From: Brassica napus
Lineage: Eukaryota; Streptophyta; Magnoliopsida; Brassicales; Brassicaceae
NCBI RefSeq assembly: GCF_020379485.1
Contig: NC_063447.1
Coordinates: forward strand, 55,975,452 to 56,039,451
Reading direction: 5' to 3'
Length of the DNA: 64,000 bases
Part shown: positions 33,717 to 45,458 of the stretch, piece by piece
How positions within the stretch are numbered: position 1 is the first letter of the stretch
Layout of the letters: every line of letters starts with the position of its first letter
Notes under the pieces: generated by a model
Databases searched by the model: none
Seen by the model: the letters and a program-made list of their open reading frames with translations, nothing else
What the model was told of the DNA's origin: nothing
Position numbers and translations under genes: made by a program

Positions 33717-35948
33717 TGTAAGTTTTAATTTGCGCGGAAATTGTCTTTCCAAACTGATGTGAAATAATTTAGATCCGGCTCTTAAAACACTACACTAATG
33801 TGACCAATCCAGAAATATAAACATGATCATGGTAGTTATGTCCGAAGAACTGTATATACTATATCCTCCAAATTCTCTAACTCTTTGCAGGCAGTACACA
33901 GATCAATATACAGTAAAAGGGTAATAGTTTTTATACCTGCATATAACACAAGTAATACATAAGAATAAAGTTTTTGAACATATGATATTAATAAACATAT
34001 ATCTATGAACAATGGCAGTTTGGTATAAAAAGGTGTAAAAGATTAAGTATACCAAAATCTAAACCGTAAAATATAATCTGAGCATCTATATATGTATTAT
34101 AAGAAAATCACGTTTTTTTAAATACTGTAAAGCGTTTTCTCAATTGAATTTGATTTTATATAACATATAAATAAAAAGGCTTCGTAAGAAATACTAGCTA
34201 GGGTTTGATTTGCATAGCATTTGCGCAGTATGTTCTATATTATCCAATTAACAATTTTCTTAAAAATATTTAGAATAGTAAATGTTTTTGATCCAATGCT
34301 TTCATATGAAGTTTTTGGTAGATCATTTGCATTTAGAATATATAAAATCTTTTTTTTGTATATCTAAAACTATATAATATTTTAAAAAATATAAAATTTA
34401 AAAAATTTCTATCTTTAAAAATTTCTTTAAACTTTTTTTAAAAAAAATTATTAAAAAAATTTAAAATTTCTTTACAAAAACTAAATTTTAAAAATTTATT
34501 TTTTTTAAGGTAACAATTGATTTTTTGGAAAAATAAAATTTATTTTTCAATAAAATTATTTCGTATTTAAAATACAATTAAATTAAATATAATTTATTAT
34601 TGTCAATAAAAATTAATATACATATATATTATAAATATAATATATCTATATTATTCATAAATAAGCAAATTATATATCACGTACTAATTTTATATGATAC
34701 TTTTATATATAAATCATTAACTACTCGACCAATCATGTTATTAATTGCATTTATGAAAACATACTACTTCCGTAGAAATTGCTTCTATAGCAAATTGTTA
34801 CCGTTTTGTTATCAGCTTTATCAATCGAGGCGTAGAAAACATAGAAAACCTCTTAAGTTAAAACAAAACATAATTACTACAAACAAAGCTACAATATGAC
34901 CGGGTCGGAAATGGAAAACAATGAGCATATTTGTAAGCTTATTGCGGAGATTTTGACAGAAAAAAAGATATTGCAGTTTTGACAAAAAATGATTTTCACG
35001 ATTTCAAAGCTTTTATTTGTAATTCTTGTGGGTTTTATCCAAGCATAGTAGATCTGTAACACAAACTATAAAAAAGCAATAGTTTATTTTGATTTTTTGC
35101 AAGTTTTTTCAACTCAACGAGTTGAAAAAGAAAACTAAGCTATTATGCAAACAAACAAAAAAATCCTTCAATACAACAAGTGTCGACGAAAAAATAAATT
35201 AACAATAAGTTGTCCAAAAATCCCGAAAAACCTCAAACGGCACTTCCTTTGAAAAGAATGAATTAATATTAAGTTTTTTTTTTTGGGCAACGAATTAATA
35301 TTAAGTTATTAAAATATTCAACAGATATTTCAAGCACAACGTGATCACTTTGATAAAATAAACTAGGAGCTAGACCATAACGTGTTCACTTTGTCATAGT
35401 TACTACTGACTTAATGTTTCAAAACGCTCTTAGTCAAAATTACCATGTTTTTTCGCACAAATATAAACGAGACTGTCAAAGAATCAAAGATGAAGAATCA
35501 GAGGATTCTATTTCTCCACACTATACTACATTACACATACCACGAACGATTCCGTTCCTTTAGCTGATGAATTTTCATAGTTCAGGATCGTGCTTGGTTC
35601 GGTTTAATGATATTTTGTTAGCTAAACCATAATGTGTACGTAATCATTTTGACAACCACTTTGAAACCTGACAATTCACAAACAAACAATACTCATTAAA
35701 ACTTGTCTATCGTTATACTAACTTGACTTCTGTAACTTTGAACATTTAATGTGAGAAATTTCAATGTGATGTCATTCTAAATCCAAATTTCACGTTAGAA
35801 ATTGAGTGGCTCTTAGACATTCTTCTTTACAAGATACCTCAAACTTCTTCTTAGTAGACTTTTATTCCAATGCAAAACCACATATCTCTATTTATACCAG
35901 TTTGTTTTCTTTCACATTTCTTTAAAACAAATTTCTTTAAAAGATCTT
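33717..35948. other. AT-rich intergenic DNA
   Basis: No gene or complete element recognised. There are poly-A/T rich tracts at 34370-34600 and a short direct repeat GAATTAATATTAAGTT (about 35261 and 35291) around a T-run. The start of the receptor-like gene is preceded by a CAAATTTCTTTAAAA duplication at 35915-35945. Confidence 0.4.
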
Positions 35949-38582
35949 ATGGCCACCATGTCAGAATGGCTTGTGCGTTTGCATTTTCTCTCGCTACTCT
36001 TGCTATGTTGTGTCTCCCCTTCAAGCTGCGCCACTATAAAATTCATTACAAGGGATCCTCTTGTTGGTCTTGTCGGTTGTCATCCCCACCAGATTAAAGT
36101 CTTTACGCAGTTCAAGAACGAGTTTGATGCCCGCCGTTGCAACCACAACTATAACGGAATATGGTGCGATAACTCGACAGGTGCAGTCACGAAGCTACGA
36201 CTCAGGGCCTGTCTCACCGGAACTCTAAAGTCCAACAGTAGCCTCTTCCAGTTTCATCATCTTCGTTTTCTTGATCTCTCTCACAACAACTTTGCCTCCT
36301 CTTCACTCCCTTCCGAGTTTGGAAATCTCACCAAATTAGAGGTTTTATCTCTTTCCTTTAATGGCCTCACCGGCCAAGTTCCTTCCTCATTTAGTAACCT
36401 AAGCATGCTTTCTAAACTAGACCTTTCCCAAAACGATCTCACTGGTAGTTTCCCACTTGTGAGTAATCTAAACAAGCTCACAGTCTTAGACCTTTCTCAT
36501 AACCACTTCTCAGGAGCTTTGTACCCCAACAATAGCCTCTTTGAGTTGCACCACCTCCTTTATCTTAATCTAGCTTTCAACAACTTTAATTCATCTATCC
36601 CTTATGAATTTAGCAATCTCAACCAATTAAAAGCCCTTTCTCTTTCCTCCAATGGCTTTAGCGGTCAAGTTCCTTCCATATTTAGTAACCTAACCCGGTT
36701 AACTTTGTTGTACCTCGACCGAAACAAGCTAATTGGTAGCATCCCACTTTTACAAAATCTAACCATGCTCTCTGTTCTAAATCTTTATGAGAATCACTTC
36801 TCTGGAACCATTCCTTCTTATCTCCTCACTATGCCATCCTTGACATATCTTGATGTGCGTGGAAATGACCTCACCGTTTCCATTGAATTTGATAACTCAT
36901 CCACCCCATCTAGGCTCCAATACATGTACCTTGGGCATAACCATTTTGAAGGAAACATCATAGAGCCTATCTCAAAGCTCATCAACCTCACACACCTTGA
37001 CCTTTCTTTCCTAAACACAAGCTACCCAATCGACTTAAACCTCTTCTCCTCTCTCAAATCTTTGTTACACCTTGATCTTTCTGGTAACAGTATATCTCCA
37101 GCCAGCTTACGTTCAGATTCAAACATCCCATTGACTTTAGCAATGGTGTTCTTCAAGCATTGTGGAATCAAGGAGTTCCCAAACATGTTGAAAAAACTTC
37201 ATAGCATGCAGTTTATAGACCTATCCAACAATAGAATCAGTGGGAAACTCCCTGAGTGGTTATGGAGCCTTCCTCAACTGGGTACCCTAAACGTTGTAAA
37301 CAACTCTTTCAACGGCTTTGAAGGCTCATCAGAAGCTTTAGTCAATTCATCAGTGCGGATATTACTTTTGGAGTCAAACAATTTCGAAGGAGCACTTCCA
37401 AATCTACCACTCTCCATCACTGTCTTCTCCGCGGGTACTAATAACTTCACAGGGGAGATACCTCTCTTAATCTGCAACAGGAGTTCGCTCACCGTCCTTG
37501 ATCTAAACTACAACAACTTCACCGGTTCAATTCCTCAGTGTGTGAGTAACTTCACTTTCGTGAATCTCCGGAAGAACAACTTGGAAGGAAGTCTTCCAGA
37601 CATGTTCTGTGTTAGTGCCTCGCTTCGGACGCTTGACGTTGGCTACAATCAACTAACCGGAAAGCTACCAAGGTCGCTTCGAAACTGCTCCTCTCTAAAG
37701 TTTCTAAGTGTTGACAACAACAATATCAAAGACATGTTTCCCTTCTGGCTCAAGGCTTTACCGAACTTACAAGTGCTTACTCTCAGTTCAAACAAGTTCT
37801 ACGGTTCGATATCTCCTCCTAATCAAGGTCCTCTCGGGTTTCAGGAGCTACGAATATTAGAAATATCTGATAACAAGTTTACCGGAAGCTTGCCACCACG
37901 ATATTTTGAGAACTGGAAAGCATCATCATCATCATCCACAGGGAAAGAAGATGGGAGTTTATACATGGTGTATGAGAAGAATCCATACGGCTTGATTGCA
38001 TATACCTTCACAGATCATATAGATTTGCAGTACAAAGGTTTGCGTATGGAGCAAGCGAACGTCCTCACTTCGTATTGTGCTATTGACTTTTCAAGAAATC
38101 TACTGGAAGGACAAATTCCTGAATCCATTGGTCTTTTAAAGTCGCTGATTGCACTCAATCTATCGAGCAACGCCTTCACAGGCCATATTCCTGAATCGTT
38201 GGCTGATCTTAAGGCTCTTGAGTCTCTAGATATGTCCAGCAACAAACTCTCTGGAAGTATTCCTAATGGACTCGGGAGCGTGTCGTTTTTATCGTACATA
38301 AATGTGTCTCACAACCAACTCAAAGGTGAAATACCGCAAGGAACACAAATTACTGGGCAGCCTAAATCTTCATTTGAAGGGAACGCAGGGCTTTGTGGTC
38401 TTCCTCTTGAAGAAAGTTGCTTCGACACTAGTGATGAACCTCAACCACAAAAAGAAGAAGAGCAAGACCAAGAAGAAGAAGAAGAAGCGTTGAACTTGAA
38501 AGCAGTGGCGATAGGGTGTGGACCAGGAGTGTTGCTTGGATGGGCTATAGCACACAAGTCGTATCATTTGTTCGTCCGTTGA
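35949..38582 (+). CDS. LRR receptor-like protein, single exon, abnormal C-terminus
   Basis: 877 residues without introns, typical of the RLP family of cell-surface immune and developmental receptors. Order: a signal peptide (hydrophobic [13 protein letters not shown]), an N-terminal cap with [15 protein letters not shown], about 25 extracellular leucine-rich repeats (LxxLDLSxNxxxGxxP), an island region (around [18 protein letters not shown]), terminal repeats ending [12 protein letters not shown], the [13 protein letters not shown] cap, an acidic segment of Glu/Gln, and a transmembrane start ([19 protein letters not shown]). It then ends after HKSYHLFVR, far short of the usual membrane exit and cytosolic tail. 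An extra CA in GCACACAAGTC at about 38550 would explain a frameshift, since removing it restores the family-like IAQV. Closest Arabidopsis relatives by recall are RLP22/RLP23-type genes. It may be a recent pseudogene or a variant. Confidence 0.88.
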   Translation: MATMSEWLVRLHFLSLLLLCCVSPSSCATIKFITRDPLVGLVGCHPHQIKVFTQFKNEFDARRCNHNYNGIWCDNSTGAVTKLRLRACLTGTLKSNSSLFQFHHLRFLDLSHNNFASSSLPSEFGNLTKLEVLSLSFNGLTGQVPSSFSNLSMLSKLDLSQNDLTGSFPLVSNLNKLTVLDLSHNHFSGALYPNNSLFELHHLLYLNLAFNNFNSSIPYEFSNLNQLKALSLSSNGFSGQVPSIFSNLTRLTLLYLDRNKLIGSIPLLQNLTMLSVLNLYENHFSGTIPSYLLTMPSLTYLDVRGNDLTVSIEFDNSSTPSRLQYMYLGHNHFEGNIIEPISKLINLTHLDLSFLNTSYPIDLNLFSSLKSLLHLDLSGNSISPASLRSDSNIPLTLAMVFFKHCGIKEFPNMLKKLHSMQFIDLSNNRISGKLPEWLWSLPQLGTLNVVNNSFNGFEGSSEALVNSSVRILLLESNNFEGALPNLPLSITVFSAGTNNFTGEIPLLICNRSSLTVLDLNYNNFTGSIPQCVSNFTFVNLRKNNLEGSLPDMFCVSASLRTLDVGYNQLTGKLPRSLRNCSSLKFLSVDNNNIKDMFPFWLKALPNLQVLTLSSNKFYGSISPPNQGPLGFQELRILEISDNKFTGSLPPRYFENWKASSSSSTGKEDGSLYMVYEKNPYGLIAYTFTDHIDLQYKGLRMEQANVLTSYCAIDFSRNLLEGQIPESIGLLKSLIALNLSSNAFTGHIPESLADLKALESLDMSSNKLSGSIPNGLGSVSFLSYINVSHNQLKGEIPQGTQITGQPKSSFEGNAGLCGLPLEESCFDTSDEPQPQKEEEQDQEEEEEALNLKAVAIGCGPGVLLGWAIAHKSYHLFVR

Positions 38583-38605
38583 TCGACTATCTATTAGGAA
38601 GATTA

Positions 38606-38912
38606 GGCCTGTTCGTTTAACAAACGCAAGCGACAGCGGCAGCGGTTCAAAATAACAGCTATGATCACGGCAAATACATCACAGTCGCGGCAAAAAGATT
38701 TTCGTTTTCAGTCACTACAGCAAGTAATAACAGGCAGATGAGATGCTAGAAATAACAGCGGCAGCGGCAACTCCGCTTTCCTGTCTCTAATCGATCCTTG
38801 GCGTCTGAAACTAGAAATAACAGCAGCAGTGGCAATTCCAGTTTACTTCCATCGTAGCTTTATTTATTGCCGTTGACTGACGCTAGTTGCTGAGTTTTTA
38901 AAACGAACATGC
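38606..38912. mobile_element. hAT-like MITE just after the receptor gene
   Basis: It begins GGCCTGTTCGTTTAAC and ends GTTTTTAAAACGAACATGC, imperfect inverted ends of the GTTCGTTT type common in hAT MITEs. The interior has repeated GCGGCAGCGG and AATAACAGC motifs. It starts 24 bp after the receptor stop codon. I saw no clear 8-bp target duplication, so its boundaries are approximate. Confidence 0.5.
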
Positions 38913-39589
38913 ATATTGTGTCAAGTATGGATACATCTATTTACCAGATATGACAAGTCATTAATCATAAACTCGAGCTATGTTTTATTTTTTCTTACAG
39001 AACACCTGTTTATTATCTAGAGCTCTTTGATTTAGTGAAATTTCTCGTGATTTTTGCAGATATTGATCTAGATTTGGTTTACGTTAGAAATTTTTCTAGA
39101 GATGTATTTTCTCTTTTGACTCGCAGATAGTGAAATTTTTGGTGATTAGCGTTTAATCATTTTAAAGTCTAGAGATGTATCTTCCTTTGTAGCTCTTTAA
39201 AGTCTTTATTTTCTTATTCGTTTTGTTAAATTCAATTACAGACTAGGAATTTGCTCCGAATTGCTATTTTCAACATCATGGGCATCTTTCCTGAGAGAAA
39301 TATTTCAATGATAAAATCAGTTTGAAAGAAAAATATCATTGAGAGTATCCAAGAACATATGGAAATAATTACTAAAGAGGATATATCTTTCCATTATCTT
39401 AGAGGTGTCAAATGGGCGGGCTTAATATACAAACGAGCTTAATATGGACAAATCCATTTTGCCCATTGGTTTTTATTGGACAAAATGTGGAATATCATTA
39501 AGAAAATGGTCTTTGTTGGTTTTGGGCTTTATGGACGTGGACTGTCCAATTGTCACAAAACCTAGGGTTTCTAAAATTTAAGTTTTTCC

Positions 39590-40232
39590 GCTAAAATCGT
39601 AAAATCGATTTTTTTCGCTTAAATTTTGATATCAAATTTTCCCGCCAGAACCAGAAAATCGAGTTTTTCCGTCAGAACCGCAAAATTGAGTTTTTCTTCA
39701 AAACGCAAAATCGAATATTCCCGCCAAAACCGGAAAATCGAGTTTTCCTGCCAAAACCGCAAAATCGATTTTTCTCGCCAAAACCGAAATTGTTGTACTT
39801 ATGAACTTATGTATTATTGTACTTATGAATTTATGGATGAATTTTATTTTTATGAACTTGTATATGTAATTGTAGGCTTATAAATTAAAATTTTCTTATA
39901 TGGTCATTATGGACCCCATGGCAAAACCGAAAAATCGAGTTTTTCTGCCAAAATCAGAAAATCTAGTTTTCCGCCAAAACCGCAAAAATTGAGTTTTCCG
40001 CCAAAACTGCAAAATCAAGTTTTCCCGTCAAAACTGAAAAATTAAGTTTTTCCGCCAAAACCGCAAAATCGATTTTTCCCGCCAAGACCGGAATTGTTGT
40101 ACTTATGAACTTATGTATTATTGTACTTTTGAATTTATGGATGAATTTTAATTTTATGAACTTGTATATATAATTGTAGGCTTATAAATTAAAATTTTAA
40201 ATTTCTTATTTGGTCATTATGGACCCCATGGC
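39590..40232 (-). repeat. Second E2F-like minisatellite with ~305-bp tandem duplication
   Basis: Units such as TTTTCCCGCCAAAACCG and AAATCGAGTTTTTCCGCCA run in the opposite orientation to those at 29325. The block is duplicated: the phrase TTGTTGTACTTATGAACTTA and the following ~130 bp to GGTCATTATGGACCCCATGG occur at about 39790-39922 and again at about 40095-40232. Only a few units are perfect E2F-type sites (CCCGCC). No gene is seen. Confidence 0.8.
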
Positions 40233-40537
40233 AGACCATGAAAATATGGGTGTTAGTGGGTATGGTCCTTAATGGACATGGTTCTTAATGGACATGGTCA
40301 CTCTCTGTCCGCAAACAATAAATGGACAAATGGATATGAGCTAATGGACATGGGCTCGCCCACTTTACAGCTCTACATTATTTTGGTCATAATATTCAAA
40401 ATGAATAATATAATTTTGATTGCTTCTGCAATTATATCTAGTAAAATAAACAACCAAGTATTTTTCTATGAATTAGGAGTTTACCCAAATGTTTGTTGAT
40501 TATCGTATTTGATAAAGCTTATAGAATACAGAAGAAT

Positions 40538-40953
40538 TAGGTGATTTTTCCGCATATGCGGGCATAGTATTGTTACAAATATTAATTAGTTTATGTTTTA
40601 TGATTCAAAAATCAGCATGATAAATTATTATTTAGGTTTTTAAAAAGTTTAAATAAAACATTAAATTATCTATATATGATAAAGTTTTCATTAAAATATA
40701 TATTTCACTCACATATAAGAAGTATTTCTTAGAAAAATAAATAAATATATATATTTATACAAATATTTGCTTGATTAATATTTAAATATAATTTATTTTA
40801 TATCTTAATTTTTTTTAACTTTTATAGCAGAAAATATTATTTCAAAATAACAACACAATATATAAGAATTATCTTATTTTATAAATCTAATATTATTAAT
40901 ATTAATTTCGTTTTAAATTAAATAATAAATTCTATATAAAATTCATTAAAGGT
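40538..40953. mobile_element. Helitron-like fragment
   Basis: The start TTAGGTGATTTTTCCGCATATGCGGGC has the CCGCAnATGCGGGC palindrome typical of one Brassicaceae Helitron group. Downstream sequence to about 40950 (ACATTAAATTATCTATATATG..., ATAACAACACAATATATAAGAATT) is similar to 59340-59600 inside the FtsH pseudogene intron. No 3' terminus is found. Confidence 0.5.
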
Positions 40954-40962
40954 AATATAGAT

Positions 40963-41380
40963 GGGTTTTCTGCAAAAAAACCCTCAATGTGGTTTTTTTT
41001 TGCAAATTAATCCGCGAACTCAAAAACCCACGGGTCAACCCTCCAAGTGCCAGTCAAACCGCAATATAACCCTCGGCCGTATTTATGTGTATTTGACTGT
41101 GTATAATTTTAACATTTTTTCAATACTAGGTCGTTTTGGCGCTAATTTTTTAATGAAAAAAATATGTTGAACTCGTGGTTTGAAATTTGAACCTTAAATA
41201 CCATGTGCATGCTATATAACCATCTCGGCCAACAAATATATTTGTTTACTTAACAAACGCAATTATATAGATTTCTAAAACGAAATGACCTTGTTTTTCT
41301 CGGACATGGGAGCTTGCGTAAATGCACAATGAAGGTGGGGTTCAACAAATCACATTGAGGTTTTTTTTCGCAGAAAACCC
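40963..41380. mobile_element. Mutator-type MITE with perfect 9-bp target duplication
   Basis: The terminal repeats GGGTTTTCTGCAAAAAAACC and its inverse (GG..TTCGCAGAAAACCC) extend about 30 bp. AATATAGAT stands on both sides (40954-40962 and 41381-41389), the 9-bp duplication characteristic of MULEs. 418 bp, no transposase. It inserted at the edge of the Helitron-like fragment. Confidence 0.85.
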
Positions 41381-41544
41381 AATATAGATCTTTTTTTTTT
41401 TGGTCAAAACCCAATATAGATCTATAGATGATTAATATAGTACTAATATGGGCTCAATGACAAACGGCTAGGCCCAATAAGATTTTACCAAGCCGAAGCT
41501 TATCACTTTATTAAATTCATCGTCTCCTACATATCATCGTCTCC

Positions 41545-41852
41545 TCTGCTGGTACTAATAATTTCACAGGGAGATACCTCTCTCAATCTGCAACAAGAGA
41601 TCACTTACTGTCCTTAGATCTAAACTACAACAACTTCACCGGTCCAATTCCTCAATGTGTGAGTAACTTCACTTTTTTTTTTTGTGAATTTCCGGAAGAA
41701 CGACTTGGAAGGAGACATGTTCTGTGTTAGTGCCTCGCTTCTCCGGACGCTTGACGTTGGCTACAATCTACTCAGCGGAAAGCTTCCAAAGTCGCTTCAA
41801 CACTGCTCCTCTTTAATCTTTCGAAATGTTGACAACAACAACAATATCAACG
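41545..41852 (+). pseudogene. Receptor-like protein fragment
   Basis: It matches about 37425-37735 of the receptor gene (island before the last repeats: [32 protein letters not shown]). Differences include small deletions (GGGGAGATACC to GGGAGATACC; CTTCCAGAC lost) and a T-run insertion at 41673. It starts and stops abruptly, and the last shared bases are about AACAACAATATCAA. It is joined directly to a PPR pseudogene. Confidence 0.85.
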
Positions 41853-43228
41853 ATGGTTTGGTGGAAGCACGCAGGCTTTTTAATCAGAACCGGACATCAT
41901 GGCTAGACATTTCAACATGGAACATGATGATCTCGGCTTACGTTCAGCGAGGTCTGATGTCGGAAGCTCGCCAGGTGTTCGATCAAATGCCTGTGAGAGA
42001 CGTGGTGTCATGGAACACCATGCTCATGGGTCTGAAGAAAACCAGAGATAATACAGAGAGCGTTCTCAGGCTTTTTATAGATATGCGGAGATCCTCAAGC
42101 GTTTACACCGGCTCCCCTTTGTTAAGAGGCTACACGAGTTTAAGGGATCCAAGAGGTTTAGAGAGAGTCTTTGAGGAGATTTTGGTCAAGGATGTGGTGT
42201 CTTGGAACGTGTTGATTACGGGTTACATGAAGTTAGGTTTTGTGGGGGATGGTGAGAGAGCGTTCGGTGAAATGCCGGAGAGGAACATCGTAACTTGGCA
42301 CACAATGTTGATTGGGTACGTAAACAACGTGGAGATGAGTAAAGCTAGGGACTTTTTCGATAAGATGAGTCAAAGGACGAATGTCTTTTCTTGGACTGTA
42401 ATGATCAATGGGTACGTGCAGTGCACGGAGTTTAAAGTAGCCTTGTTGCTTTTCCGTGAAATGGTTGAGTCTTGGAGTAACAGGCAGAGTCATTACACGT
42501 TTTCGAGTGTTTTAAAGGCGTGTGCAGCTTTATCGTCGCTTCTTATGGGGGAGACAAGTGCACTCGATGATCACAAAACGTGGAAAGGATTGTGACCTAG
42601 TCTTGTCGACTTCTCTGGTAGATATGTATGCCAAGTCAGGTGATATTACCGCTGCTTCACTCGTGTTTAAATCGATGCTAGTGAAGAATCCAGCTTCGTG
42701 GAACTCAATGATTGGAGGGTTTGCAAGACATGGACTAGGGGTGGAAGCTTTAGAAGAGTTCGAGAGGATGGTACAGTGCGGCTACAAGCCTGACCAGGTG
42801 ACTTTCATTAACTTGTTATCGGCTTGTGCTCACGCGGGGCTAGTGGAAGAAGGGGAAAAACAGTTCATGTTGATGGGTAGGTTTGGGATAAGTGCAGAGA
42901 AGGAGCATTATGCATGTATGGTGGATCTACAAGCAAGGGCTGGTCAATTAGATAAAGCAGAGAGGTTGATAAAGGGTATGCCTTTTGAGCCTGATTTTGT
43001 TATCTGGGGGGCTTTGCTAGGGGGCTTGCGGATTGCATTCATGTTTGGAGTTAGGTGAAGTTGCTGCTAGAGGAATCTCAAGGTTGAGAAGAGAGCATCC
43101 CCGCAGCTTATGATGTTCTGTGTAGAGTTCATGGCGAGAAAGGAGATTGGACTAGTGTTATGGAGTTGAGGAGATTGATGAGGAAGACTAAAGCCAAGAA
43201 ACAAGACGCTAGTAGCTGGATTGAATAG
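41853..43228 (+). pseudogene. PPR protein (PLS/E-type) pseudogene
   Basis: It encodes successive pentatricopeptide repeats of the RNA-binding organelle family: [25 protein letters not shown] split over two motifs, [39 protein letters not shown], then (after a frame change) VDMYAKSGDITAASLVF, PASWNSMIGGFARHG, GYKPDQVTFINLLSACAHAG, and an E-type end (AAYDVLC..HGEKGDWTSVMELRR..) stopping at 43228. An extra G near 42547-42551 shifts the frame, and another shift with stops lies at about 43040-43105. There is no start codon of its own; the open frame begins in the receptor fragment. The 5' part of the gene is missing. Confidence 0.88.
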
Positions 43229-44046
43229 AGCTGATGTGAAACAGGGCTTTTTGGTCTTCCTACACTAGTTCAGTTGATGAGGTAATGAATATTGTAACTG
43301 CTCTTCGGCCTTCGGGGCTGTTACATTTACGTCGGTTTCCCAATTGCTGATCACTACATTTTGCTTCTGCTCCAGCGCACCATTGTGATGAAGCTTCTGT
43401 ACTAAGATGATGTGACAGTATGGTTATAGCCTTCTAAATTCTATGAATCCTGGTGATAACAATGCAGCTTGAATAGAGCTTTCTAACTCTGATTTCGAGA
43501 CAAACATTGTGATAATAAGCATTTGAATTCATTATTTCCTAGTTTACTGATTAGTTTTGCACACTTGTAATACAAGTATGCAAGTGTACCACTTTGCCTA
43601 GGTTGCCGATTACTGGTTAACTACATCTACCAAAACTCTTTGCCTCTAATACTTGAACCATAACTTAAAAATATAGTCAAAACCATAAAAACAATTAAAT
43701 CTCTTTAGTATTAACAAATAACACATAATCACACCACGATGATTCAGACAGAGATATCTCTCGATTGTAAACACAGAAGAGAGGTTGAAAATGAGGAACC
43801 TAAAGTGTCAACTGTAACTCCCAAAGAAGAGTAACTTGTCTCGCTACCGTCTAAAAGTATGTATATATATATATATCTCCTAAAAATCTCATCGACGCTT
43901 CCTTGCAGTCCAAGAAACTCAAGACCCTAGAAAGAAGAAAACGTTTTGATTAGAACACATATATCTTGCTACTACTTTACTTACAGAGAGAGAGATAGAC
44001 CCAGTTGGATCAAACTCAAATCAAATTCATTATAGAGTGAACTTAC
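43229..44046. other. Intergenic; 3' region of the yippee-like gene
   Basis: No coding frame supported. A TA microsatellite lies at about 43861-43876, and the 44 kb end probably contains the 3' UTR (minus strand) of the yippee-like gene. Confidence 0.4.
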
Positions 44047-44455
44047 TCAATCTTGTGGTAGATTATCCGGTGGTGGTGGAGCAACACGGCCATCCTCAAA
44101 GACGAATGCTGGCATGATCTCATCTCCTGGTGATTGATCTGGCGGCGGTGCTGGATTTCTCCACCCGAGAAGTGCGCAACAATTGACGCACGACACCTCA
44201 TGGCCGGAGAAGAGATCGTCGTGGTAGAGAACAGGGACTTCTGCAATCATGACATTGTACCTGCAGACAAAATCTTTACATTCATTTTTTTTCTTCTTCA
44301 AATTTTAACAGTTGTAAAAGGGAAACTTACACAAGGTAAAACTGATATAAGTCGAGCCATGCATCCACGAGATCTTCACTTTTTGCGATTTGAACGTTGC
44401 ATGTAGCGCATGTATAGACTGGTCCGTCGTTTTCGATCAAGAACACTCTTCCCAT
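44047..44455 (-). CDS. Small yippee-like zinc-binding protein
   Basis: Two coding exons on the minus strand: 44455-44331 and 44260-44047, with a GT donor (GTAAG) and CAG acceptor, giving 112 residues. It starts MGRVFLIENDGPVYTCATCNVQIAKSEDLV; later comes HEVSCVNCCALLGWR. The two CxxC pairs and the C..C..GW ending match the yippee/Mis18-type zinc fold, normally about 105-130 residues. The central region between the CxxC pairs (family HGxAYLF) is poorly conserved, and the C-terminus is Pro-rich instead of the usual KYKEGKF, so it is a divergent member. Its function is unknown. A 5' UTR intron (acceptor just upstream of the ATG at about 44467) and a first exon near 44757-44860 are likely. Confidence 0.65.
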
Positions 44456-45458
44456 AACTCCAAAACTGCAATCATTAACGTATACTACACTTTGACTCGG
44501 AAGAAAGAATCCATGGAAACGCAACAAGAAACAGAGAGAAACTCAAAAGATTCCCATTTCAGATGAGTTAAAGAGATTTATAAATGTTGAGGTTTAATAA
44601 AGAGAGTGATGATCACTTTACTGAAACAATACGGGAAGAAACAGATAGAAGTTCCAAGATTCCAAGAACATGCGCTAAAAATTCATATCAGATAGTACTA
44701 TTAAAAAGACTGATCGGAAGATAAGGAGAGATCAAGAGAGATAGACAATCACCTTCGACGGTGATATTAGCCTGAAACGCGACGACGAGAAATGACGAGA
44801 GAGTCAGAGAGAGAGGGAGAATCTCAGAGAGAATGAGAAAGACGAGAGGGTATTTCAAAATTTCCCAGGATTTATATGAATTTAAAATTTAAGGCCCAAT
44901 ACGCACGCAAAGCTTTGTCTCATTTATGTTTAACGTCTCTCTTAAAGCATTCTCGAATTCTCCTATTGATTCTCTGTGATCTTCTTCCTCTTGCTTGATT
45001 CCTTGTGGTTGGTAGATATAAATTTTTAATAATAGTTATGTTAATTTTATCATTAATAAGAAATTATTTTAAAATCTTAGGGGGTAGGCTTTGATTTTTG
45101 AACTATAATTGACTCATGAAACTATATTTAAATCCATTCTATCAATTCAAATTATTGTAATAATCTATTAAACACGAATTGCACCGGAAATTTTAAATTC
45201 TTTTAATGAAAAGACATTGTAAATCTAAAAACCAATAACACCAGATTTCAAAATCTTTTACCTGAGGCATTATAAATTCTCAATAACACTAGATTTTAAT
45301 ATATAAATTACAATCAATCATCTAATAACAATGGATTATAAAATCAATAGAATTTGCTTAAATCTACTATTGAATAACACCACCTTAACTACAACATAAA
45401 ATTTAGTAGGCAACATAAAACACTTGGCTTCTCTTCTTGGTTTTGCTTCACTTTTCTT
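44456..45458. other. 5' region of the yippee-like gene and AT-rich spacer
   Basis: 44456-44870 probably holds the leader and promoter of the minus-strand yippee-like gene, with a GA-rich patch at 44800-44850. 45000-45400 is AT-rich with no features recognised. Confidence 0.4.

Noticed and set aside
34600..34899. 99-codon ORF in AT-rich intergenic DNA
   Set aside because: Ile/Tyr/Lys-rich composition follows base composition; there is no conserved motif or gene context.
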